A stretch of DNA of 64,000 nt. Origin: JAQBQB01 sp963757185 (GTDB lineage: Bacteria; Gemmatimonadota; Gemmatimonadetes; Gemmatimonadales; Gemmatimonadaceae). The notes under the pieces were generated by a model. It was not told the DNA's origin. It did not search any database and saw only the letters and a list, made by a program, of their open reading frames with translations. The stretch is taken from the NCBI GenBank assembly GCA_963757185.1, contig CAVWQI010000002.1:62001-126000 (forward strand). The letters run 5' to 3'. The translations under genes and the position numbers were made by a program. Below are positions 55,574 through 61,975 of this stretch, piece after piece. The first letter of the stretch is position 1. Each line of letters starts with the position of its first letter.

Positions 55574-56308
55574 GTGCCTTCTCCTTCCGGACAGATCATC
55601 GCGATGGGCGGCGGCGGGTTCTCCATGGAACCCGGCAACCCGCTGCTCGACGACTACGTCCTCTCGCAGTCTCGGCGCTCGAAGCCGCGCATCTGTTTCC
55701 TCGGGTGCGCCAGCGGCGGCGCCTCGGCCTACGTCGAGAAATTCTACCGCGCGTTCAGCCGGCGGCGCTGCGAGCCGACGCATCTGCCGATGTTCGACAC
55801 GCCACCGCCGGATATCGCGCGCATCGTTCCGCGGCAGGACATCTTCTACGTCGGCGGCGGCAGCACGCGCAATCTGCTCGTGCTCTGGCGGGAGTGGGGG
55901 CTGGATCGGCTCCTCGCCCGCGAATGGCGCCGAGGCAAGGTCTTCGCCGGGCTCAGCGCGGGCTCGCTCTGCTGGTTCGAGTCGGGCGTCAGCGATTCGT
56001 TCGGGCCGCGGCTCGCGCCCGTCCATGCGCTCGGCTGGATTCGGGGTAGCCACTGCCCCCATTACGACGGGGAGTCCGAGCGCCGCCCGGCGTACCACGC
56101 CCTCGTACGCACGGGCCGGCTACCGGCCGGCTACGCGGCCGACGATGGCGCCGCACTCCACTTCATCGGCAGAAAGCTCCACCGCGCCGTGAGCTCCCGG
56201 CCGAACGCGAAGGCCTATCGCGTCGCGCGCGCCGGCCGAACCGTGACCGAGCGGCCGCTCGAGACCGAGTTTCTCGGCGCTCGCCGGGGCGCGCGGCGCC
56301 GAGACTGA
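55574..56308 (+). CDS. S51 family peptidase-like protein (peptidase E / cyanophycinase group)
   Basis: A 244-residue class-I-glutamine-amidotransferase-fold serine hydrolase. Nucleophile Ser128 is in GLSAGSLCWF; VGGGSTRNLLVLW precedes it and HCPHYDGES follows, as in peptidase E (alpha-aspartyl dipeptidase). No signal peptide. The GTG at 55574 gives seven more residues than the family start near IIAMGGGGF. It is the first of four plus-strand genes inserted between rpsG and fusA. Confidence 0.85.
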   Translation: MPSPSGQIIAMGGGGFSMEPGNPLLDDYVLSQSRRSKPRICFLGCASGGASAYVEKFYRAFSRRRCEPTHLPMFDTPPPDIARIVPRQDIFYVGGGSTRNLLVLWREWGLDRLLAREWRRGKVFAGLSAGSLCWFESGVSDSFGPRLAPVHALGWIRGSHCPHYDGESERRPAYHALVRTGRLPAGYAADDGAALHFIGRKLHRAVSSRPNAKAYRVARAGRTVTERPLETEFLGARRGARRRD

Positions 56309-56385
56309 AACGAATCGCATCGGTCCGTTTCAACTTGGTCTGCGTTAGCCCGTGACGCGCGGGCTCATCCGACCATCTAGAAGAT

Positions 56386-56547
56386 ATGACAAAGCTGATG
56401 GTCTTTGCCGGCGCGACGCTGGGCAGTTCGGTCGGGTGGTGGCTCGGCGCTTTTGCCGGGGTCTTCTCCGCCTTCGCGCTGAGCATGGTCGGCACCGGCG
56501 TCGGGATGTACGTCGGACGCCGCGTCGCGCTGGAACATTTTCAGTAG
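56386..56547 (+). CDS. 53-residue membrane protein
   Basis: ATG at 56386 to TAG at 56545-56547. The product starts MTKLMVFAGATLGSSVGWWL, has one or two hydrophobic segments (residues 4-21 and 24-44) with Gly-rich packing faces, and ends RRVALEHFQ. Similar very short proteins are common in Gemmatimonadota-type genomes by my recollection; no function is known. It stands between the S51 gene and the paired secreted proteins. Confidence 0.7.
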   Translation: MTKLMVFAGATLGSSVGWWLGAFAGVFSAFALSMVGTGVGMYVGRRVALEHFQ

Positions 56548-56707
56548 TCGCCGCTGGTCGCCGAGACCGGCGCAAATCCGCCGCGATCCGGTCACGGAGA
56601 GCGACGCGTTTCTTTGTGCGCTCAGGTGGCCTCACGATCGCCTCGATTGCCTCGCAATCGACGCGCGGACACTCGGTTGCGACAGGCTGGTCGGTACGCG
56701 TCGGATG

Positions 56708-56725
56708 GTGTGCCCGCGTCTTGCA
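56708..56725 (+). promoter_or_regulatory. Shared upstream motif, copy 1
   Basis: GTGTGCCCGCGTCTTGCA occurs 74 bases before the first small basic protein gene; a near copy (GTGTGCCCACCTCTTGCA) precedes its paralog at 57286. TTGCAC could serve as -35 but no -10 is evident; a regulator site is equally possible. A TTGCAC / GTGCAA inverted pair surrounds 56721-56741. Confidence 0.4.
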
Positions 56726-56799
56726 CTTTGAGCATGTGCAAGGCTCGCGGCGCGGACAAAGCCGCGACGCGAAGTACCGAAGGAGAAGCAGGAGCAGCA

Positions 56800-57168
56800 A
56801 TGCGTATTCACAGCCTACTCATAGCGGGCGCACTCGCGGGTTTGATGGCCAACGCCACCCCGGCACGCGCCCTGGAAGTGAACGCGCCGGTGCATCACAC
56901 GATGAAGCCGACGAGCCATCACCATAAGCACGTCACCAAGCACGCCGGCTCTGAGAAGCACCTCGCCATCACGAAGGACGGAAAGACCCGAACGGCGGGC
57001 GGCACGGTTAGCAAGCAGTTGATGGGCAAGTCCAACCGGTCGGCGGAACGCACCGGCCAATCGTTCCGGCGCTCATCGAAGCACCATGTGACTTCGAGCA
57101 ACGCCAGCATGAAGCACCACAAGAAATCGGGGCAGTCGAAAAAGTCCACGTCGACCAAGTATCAGTGA
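56800..57168 (+). CDS. Small secreted His/Lys-rich protein
   Basis: A 122-residue protein with a clear signal peptide (MRIHSLLIAGALAGLMANA, cleavage near ARA, residue 24). The mature part is very basic with clusters of His and Lys (TSHHHKHVTKHAG, SSKHHVTSSNASMKHHKK). AGGAG twice upstream of ATG 56800 is a strong ribosome binding site. A paralog follows; a strong terminator stands between. It could bind metal, nucleic acid or acidic polymers; this is only a guess from composition. Confidence 0.75.
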   Translation: MRIHSLLIAGALAGLMANATPARALEVNAPVHHTMKPTSHHHKHVTKHAGSEKHLAITKDGKTRTAGGTVSKQLMGKSNRSAERTGQSFRRSSKHHVTSSNASMKHHKKSGQSKKSTSTKYQ

Positions 57169-57210
57169 CGGGACTCACGCAGATCGCTGAATAACGCCCG
57201 ATAGCACGAC

Positions 57211-57245
57211 GCCCCCCGCCGGGATTCCGGCGGGGGGCTCTTTTT
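57211..57245 (+). terminator. Strong intrinsic terminator
   Basis: A 12-bp GC stem (GCCCCCCGCCGG with its inverse) and a four-base loop, followed by CT and five T residues, 43 bases after the stop of the His/Lys-rich protein gene. Confidence 0.95.
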
Positions 57246-57285
57246 CGGCGGCCAAGCCCAACTCTTTTCCTGTCGCGCCCGCCGC

Positions 57286-57303
57286 GTGTGCCCACCTCTT
57301 GCA
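57286..57303 (+). promoter_or_regulatory. Shared upstream motif, copy 2
   Basis: GTGTGCCCACCTCTTGCA, 103 bases before the second paralog and matching the copy at 56708 in 16 of 18 positions. Probable common promoter or regulator site of the pair. Confidence 0.4.
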
Positions 57304-57406
57304 TTACTGGCTGCCGAGGTTGGCGGCTCTGCACGAGCCCGCGTCGCCGGCGCCCGGTCGGTCGCGACGCGTCACTTCAACGACCGAACAACGTGGAGCG
57401 ATCTCC

Positions 57407-57817
57407 ATGCGAATTTATAAACTACTCATCACGGGTGCCGTCGTCGGCGTGGCCGCCGCGGTCTTCCCCGTCGCGGCTCGCGCGCAGGAAGGCACGTTGC
57501 ACAAGACAGGCGCGGTCGTGCATCACACGCTGAAGAAGAGCGGCAACGCGGTGAAGCGCGACGCCAAGAAGGCCGGGAGCGCGACCCACCAGACCCTGCG
57601 GGCCGCCGGCAACAAAACGAAGACTGTTGCCGGCAACGTGACCGGCGTTCACAAGGTCGGCGGCTCGGTAGGCGCGGCAGCTCAGAAGGTGAGCCACGTC
57701 GGGAAGTCGGCCGCGCGCAGCACGAAGGCCGGCGTGAAGTCCTCCAAGGCCGCCGTTCACCACGACCTGCAGAAGATGGGCGATACGACGAAGGCCGCCG
57801 TCAAGAAGCCTGCGTAG
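57407..57817 (+). CDS. Small secreted Lys/Ala-rich protein, paralog of the preceding one
   Basis: A 136-residue protein with a signal peptide (MRIYKLLITGAVVGVAAAV, cleavage near ARA, residue 25) similar to that of the upstream neighbour. The mature chain is Lys/Ala/Gly-rich with repeated phrases (VVHHTLKKSGNAVKRDAKKA, ATHQTLRAAGNKTKT), like histone H1 or phasin-type helices. ATG 57407 has GTGGAG 9 bases ahead. Its own gene structure and terminator show it is a separate unit from its paralog. Confidence 0.75.
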   Translation: MRIYKLLITGAVVGVAAAVFPVAARAQEGTLHKTGAVVHHTLKKSGNAVKRDAKKAGSATHQTLRAAGNKTKTVAGNVTGVHKVGGSVGAAAQKVSHVGKSAARSTKAGVKSSKAAVHHDLQKMGDTTKAAVKKPA

Positions 57818-57839
57818 AACGGAACACAGTCGAAACGCG

Positions 57840-57871
57840 ACGCCCTCCGCCGATTCACCGGCGGAGGGCGT
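57840..57871. terminator. Perfect 13-bp hairpin between convergent genes
   Basis: Stem 57840-57852 with 57859-57871, six-base loop. It lies between the Lys/Ala-rich protein gene (plus) and rpsG (minus); T residues follow weakly on each strand, so it can serve both. Confidence 0.7.
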
Positions 57872-57891
57872 TTCAGGAATTTTCGACGAGG

Positions 57892-58362
57892 CTACCAGCG
57901 ATAGTGAGCGAACGCCTTGTTCGCGTCGGCCATGCGGTGCGTGTCTTCCTTCTTCTTGATCGCGTTGCCTTCGCCCTTGGACGCGGCGATGATCTCAGCG
58001 GCGAGCTTTTCCGACATCGACTTCTCGTTGCGCTCGCGCGAGTACGAGATCAGCCAGCGCATGGCGAGGGCGGTGCGGCGCTCGGGTCGCACCTCGACCG
58101 GCACCTGGTACGTCGCGCCGCCGACGCGGCGGCTCTTCACTTCGACGACCGGCTTGATGTTCGACAGCGCCTGCTTGAAGATGTTGACGCCGGGCTGGCT
58201 CGTCCGCGACTCGACGAGGTCCATCGCGCCGTAAAAGATGCGCTCGGCCGTGGACTTCTTGCCCTGCAGCATCATGGCGTTGATGAACTTCGAAACCGTC
58301 TGGCTGTCGTAGCGAGCGTCCGCGAGAATCGGACGCTTCACTGATCCTTTGCGGCGGCTCAC
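57892..58362 (-). CDS. rpsG: 30S ribosomal protein S7
   Basis: A 156-residue protein starting MSRRKGSVKRPILADARY, with VEVKSRRVGGATYQVPVEVR and ALAMRWLISYSRER. It overlaps rpsL by 4 bases. fusA does not follow directly. Confidence 0.98.
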   Translation of the reverse strand: MSRRKGSVKRPILADARYDSQTVSKFINAMMLQGKKSTAERIFYGAMDLVESRTSQPGVNIFKQALSNIKPVVEVKSRRVGGATYQVPVEVRPERRTALAMRWLISYSRERNEKSMSEKLAAEIIAASKGEGNAIKKKEDTHRMADANKAFAHYRW

Positions 58363-58745
58363 TTCTTACCTCCGGCCTTCGGCTTCTTGGTGCCGTATTT
58401 CGAGCGGCTCTGGTTGCGGCCGTTCACGCCCGACGCGTCGAGCGAACCGCGCACGATGTGATATCGCACGCCCGGCAGATCCTTCACACGGCCGCCGCGC
58501 ACGAGCACGATCGAGTGCTCCTGCAGGTTGTGGCCTTCACCGGGGATGTAGGCGATGACTTCGAAGCCGTTCGTCAGGCGAACCTTGGCGACCTTGCGGA
58601 GCGCGGAGTTCGGCTTCTTGGGCGTAGTCGTGTACACGCGCGTGCACACGCCACGACGAAACGGATTGGATTTGAGCGCCGGCGACTTCTCTTTCTTGGC
58701 GACGTCGCGGCGGCTGCGGCGGACGAGTTGGTTGATCGTTGGCAT
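58359..58745 (-). CDS. rpsL: 30S ribosomal protein S12
   Basis: A 128-residue decoding-centre protein starting MPTINQLVRRSRRDVAKKEK, with TTPKKPNSALRKVAKVRLTN (the Lys that streptomycin resistance mutations usually change) and PGVRYHIVRGSLDA. AAGGA 5 bases upstream of the ATG. Confidence 0.98.
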   Translation of the reverse strand: MPTINQLVRRSRRDVAKKEKSPALKSNPFRRGVCTRVYTTTPKKPNSALRKVAKVRLTNGFEVIAYIPGEGHNLQEHSIVLVRGGRVKDLPGVRYHIVRGSLDASGVNGRNQSRSKYGTKKPKAGGKK

Positions 58746-58823
58746 GAAATCCTTAATTCGAAACGGGATAACCCCGTGGCTGCACTTCCCTCCGGACCGG
58801 ACGTGGACCGGGGGAGACTGATA

Positions 58824-58852
58824 AACGTAGACTGGGCCGACGCCGCTGTCCA
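58824..58852 (-). promoter_or_regulatory. Candidate promoter of rpsL-rpsG
   Basis: On the minus strand TGGACA (58852-58847), a 17-base spacer and TACGTT (58829-58824). It lies about 80 bases before the rpsL ATG, in the right place for a separate str promoter now that three genes separate rpoC and rpsL. Confidence 0.45.
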
Positions 58853-58936
58853 GTCGTAATGTGTTATCCCGACTGCGGATACGGCCGGGTCAGCCGGCGC
58901 TCGGCGGCAGCGCGCGGCGCTCGCCGGCCCATCCGG

Positions 58937-59774
58937 TCATCGAGTGTTGAGAGAATGAACGAGCGGCAGCGCGTCACGCTCTCGCACGGCCGCCGTGAAT
59001 GGACCCAGCAGGTGCGCGATGCTGTTCGCGTAATAGCTGATCAGCTCGCGGCCGCGCGGCATCACCGCGAACCCATCGCCCGCCTCGACCAACACCCGGC
59101 GCATCCGCAACATCCGCCACGCGCGGTCGAAGGTCTCGTCGATGCTCCGGTCGTGTCGAATCACCCGCCCGTTCAGCTCGAGCAGCACGTCGCGAAGGTC
59201 GGTCATCCGGTCGAGCAAGGCACGCCGGGGCAAGAAGTCGCGGTCGAGACTCTGGATCGCCGCGCAGGCGTCATAGTTGACGGCGACGGGCACGATGTGG
59301 ATGCGCGACGCGAATGCCCGATCGCGCGCGATCCCCAGCACATAGTCGAGGAGACCGATCTTGGGCGGCTTGAGCGTGCCGTCGCGGGTGAGGCCTCCCT
59401 CGAGGAAGATGCCTTGCGTCACGCCCTCGCGAGCCGCGAGCTGCACGTAACGCTCGAGCACCGCGTGGTAGAGCGGCTCGCGATAGCGGCGTCGCACGAA
59501 GTACGAGCCGAACGCCTTGAAGATGTGCTCCAGCGGAAACGCCCGCGCCCATTCGCCCACGGCGTACGAGAGGGCGACCCTGCCGGCGAGCGCGTAGCTC
59601 ACGAGCACGTAGTCGGCGTTCGACCGGTGGTTGATCAGGTAGATCGCGACAGCGTCGGCGGGGATCGCCTCGTCGGTCTCGTGATCGAGCGTGACCTTGT
59701 AGAAAATGCGCGCGCACTGCCGCCGCCACGGCCGGGTCGTTCAGCAAACGCTCACGAACGCCGCGGCGATCCAT
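58937..59774 (-). pseudogene. Glycerol-3-phosphate acyltransferase (PlsB-like), disrupted N-terminus
   Basis: The frame ending at 58937 codes a PlsB/PlsC-type acyltransferase: the catalytic HxxxxD is NHRSNAD (His codon 59629-59627), then SYAVGEWARAFPLEHIFKAF and FLEGGLTRDGTLKPPKIGL. The only GTG in frame (59608) lies after the HxxxxD motif, and the frame opens at a TGA (59743-59741) without a start before it. The expected start ATG at 59774 (MDRRGVRERLLNDPAVAAAV) is in another frame; a one-base loss near the GCGCGCGC stretch at 59709-59718 would join them. About 70 residues usual in the family between these parts are also missing. Confidence 0.65.
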
Positions 59775-59797
59775 CCTCGCGGGAGGGCGTACCGCTG

Positions 59798-60913
59798 TCA
59801 CGCGCTTGCCGCGTCACGGCGGCGCCGGGCCGCGCGCGCGTAGATCTCCTCGTGCCGATCGAGCCACGAGTCGGCGTTGAAGGCGCTCGACAACCGGAGC
59901 GTCGCGCGCCGCGCGCGTTCGGCGGCGGCCTCCGGGTTCGCGAAGACCGTGCGGATCGCATCGGCGAGAGCGGCCGGATCTTCGGGCGGAAGGAGAATGG
60001 CTTCGCTCCCGGACACGACGTCCGGGACTCCGCCGACGCGCGTCGCGACGACGGGCGTTTGCGCGGCCATCGCTTCCAGCAATGCGATAGGCGTGCCCTC
60101 CGTCCGCGAGCTCTGGACGAACACGTCGAACGCCGGGCAGAGTCGGCTCGCCATGGGCACCATCCCCCTCCATAGCATGCGCGCTCCGACCCGCTCGGCA
60201 TGCGCCCGTTCGCGCTCGCGCTCCGCCCCATCGCCCACGACGCACGCGACGATGCCTTCGTCGCGAAGGAGCGCGAGCGCGTCGACGAGCACGTCGATTC
60301 CCTTCTCGCGCGAGAGGCGGCCGACCCATCCGACGACCCGCGCGTCGGCCGGCAGATCGAGCAGTTGGCGGGCATCGGCGCGCGGCATCGGCTCGGCGAC
60401 GGCGGCGAATCCGTTGCGCACCAGGTACACGCGATCCGCGGGAACGCCGTCCGACGTCAACTGGTTGGCGATCGGTTCGGAGACGGCGATCACCGCGTCG
60501 AAGCCACGGAGGCTCCGACGGTGCACGTACTCATAAAAGCGATTCTTGAGCGACCCTCGCGTCCAACCGTGAAGCGTCGATACGGTTGGAACGCCGAGTC
60601 GCCGGATGACGTCGGCGTCGACGACGTCGGTGCGACTGCCGTGGCTGTGGACGACGTCGGGCGACAGCTCGCGAACCATATTCGAAATCGCCTGGCGCTC
60701 GGAGCGGTAGCGCCGCGGCGGCACGACGATCTCCCGGATCTTCACGCGCGCGAGATCGAGCGGCGCGCGAAACGGATGATCCGCCATCGGCTCTTCGCCG
60801 ACGGCGAAGACGGTCACGTCATGGTTGCGTTTCGATTGCCCAATGGCGAGCCCTTGCACCACGCGCTCGAGCCCACCGATCCGGGCCGGCGCCAGCAAGT
60901 GGACGATTCTCAA
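59798..60913 (-). CDS. GT4-family glycosyltransferase
   Basis: A 371-residue two-domain glycosyltransferase: N-terminal GGLERVVQGLA (acceptor side), DVVHSHGSRTDVVDA, then VGRLSREKGIDVLVDALA and the nucleotide-sugar site SRTEGTPIALLEAMA. Likely adds sugars to a lipid or surface glycan. It starts with TTG at 60913, overlapping the preceding gene stop (TTGA), which decides the start since the upstream frame overlaps other coding sequence. It precedes the disrupted acyltransferase. Confidence 0.9.
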   Translation of the reverse strand: MRIVHLLAPARIGGLERVVQGLAIGQSKRNHDVTVFAVGEEPMADHPFRAPLDLARVKIREIVVPPRRYRSERQAISNMVRELSPDVVHSHGSRTDVVDADVIRRLGVPTVSTLHGWTRGSLKNRFYEYVHRRSLRGFDAVIAVSEPIANQLTSDGVPADRVYLVRNGFAAVAEPMPRADARQLLDLPADARVVGWVGRLSREKGIDVLVDALALLRDEGIVACVVGDGAERERERAHAERVGARMLWRGMVPMASRLCPAFDVFVQSSRTEGTPIALLEAMAAQTPVVATRVGGVPDVVSGSEAILLPPEDPAALADAIRTVFANPEAAAERARRATLRLSSAFNADSWLDRHEEIYARAARRRRDAASA

Positions 60914-61881
60914 CGTTCGCGGCCGGCGCCGGCTTCGCGGCTCTGCACGCCCTTCACCGCGCCGAGGATCATCCGATTCAGCGCGGCGATCGCCAAGCCG
61001 CCCGGATCGCTCGGCGGAATCGTGGCGAATCCAATCGCCGACGCCTTCGGGTAGCGCGCGAAGATCCGCTCGAACAGCGCCGCCAGCTCCTCGCTCGACG
61101 GCCCGCCCGGCACCGGGTTCACGTGCATCGACACCTCGCGCGGATCGAGCACGTCCATGTCGACGTGGATGTAGAGCTTGTCGACCTGGGAGTTGAGCCG
61201 GTCGAGCTGCGCCCACACCGCTGGCGTCATGCGGCGAATGTCGTTCACCGACAGTTGCTGAATCTTCGAATGATCGAGCAGGTCCTGCTCCAGCGGGTCG
61301 ACGAGCCGCACCGCGCCCATGACGACGTCGTCGTCGCGTAGCGGCGGATCGAGCGTCGCGTCGAGACGAAGGTTTTTCAGCGCTCGTCCCGTTGCGATTG
61401 CGACCGGCATGCCGCCCATGTTGCCGCTGCGCGTCGTCTCCGGCGTGTTGAAGTCGGCATGGGCGTCGAGCCACAGCATACCAATGCGCAGCGGACGACT
61501 GTCGACCCCGGAATGCTGCAGTCCCGCGACCATGCCCGGCATCGACGGACAGGTCGCGTAGAGGCCTACCGTGAAGAATCCGTCGCGCTCGTTCCTGGCC
61601 ACGATTCGTGCGAAATCGCCGAGCGCCCAGCCGAGTCGCTTCCACGCGCCATACTCGGTGTCCTGAACAGCGGTGAGCTTCGACTCGTCGACGCGGACGA
61701 TCGCGCCAATCTTCACGAGCGAGTCCATGATGCCGCCGCTCGCCATCGTGGCCGGCCCGGTGGACGTGCCCGTTGGGGAGAAGGGCTGCTTCGCGAGGTC
61801 GACGCGCAGCGATTGCCCGTGAGCCGCCGCCGCGATGGGCGGCAGGAGCGCGAAGCACAGTGTGGGCGCGAGGCGGCGCAT
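60910..61881 (-). CDS. Exported arginase/agmatinase-like protein lacking one metal ligand
   Basis: A 323-residue ureohydrolase-fold protein with a signal peptide (MRRLAPTLCFALLPPIAAAA). Two manganese motifs are intact, DAHADFN at 139-145 and VDMDVLDP further on, but the first (usually GGDHS) is replaced by YATCPSM around 108-114, so one His ligand is missing. It may be inactive, use a single metal or act on another substrate. The rpoC terminator separates it from rpoC; the GT4 gene overlaps its stop. Confidence 0.82.
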   Translation of the reverse strand: MRRLAPTLCFALLPPIAAAAHGQSLRVDLAKQPFSPTGTSTGPATMASGGIMDSLVKIGAIVRVDESKLTAVQDTEYGAWKRLGWALGDFARIVARNERDGFFTVGLYATCPSMPGMVAGLQHSGVDSRPLRIGMLWLDAHADFNTPETTRSGNMGGMPVAIATGRALKNLRLDATLDPPLRDDDVVMGAVRLVDPLEQDLLDHSKIQQLSVNDIRRMTPAVWAQLDRLNSQVDKLYIHVDMDVLDPREVSMHVNPVPGGPSSEELAALFERIFARYPKASAIGFATIPPSDPGGLAIAALNRMILGAVKGVQSREAGAGRER

Positions 61882-61917
61882 GCGACCGAAGAAACGCGCG
61901 AGCGAGTCGGGGCGCAA

Positions 61918-61947
61918 GAGAAAAGGGCGAGCCCGAAAGCTCGCCCT
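61918..61947 (-). terminator. Intrinsic terminator of rpoC
   Basis: On the minus strand a 9-bp stem (61924-61932 with 61939-61947), six-base loop, then TTTCTCTT, about 30 bases past the rpoC stop. Confidence 0.9.
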
Positions 61948-61975
61948 CTTCAATCGTTCATTTGCGCCTCTCCGA

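Noticed and set aside
55343..56098. A 251-codon minus-strand frame
   Set aside because: Mostly antisense to the S51 peptidase gene, which has an intact nucleophile motif.
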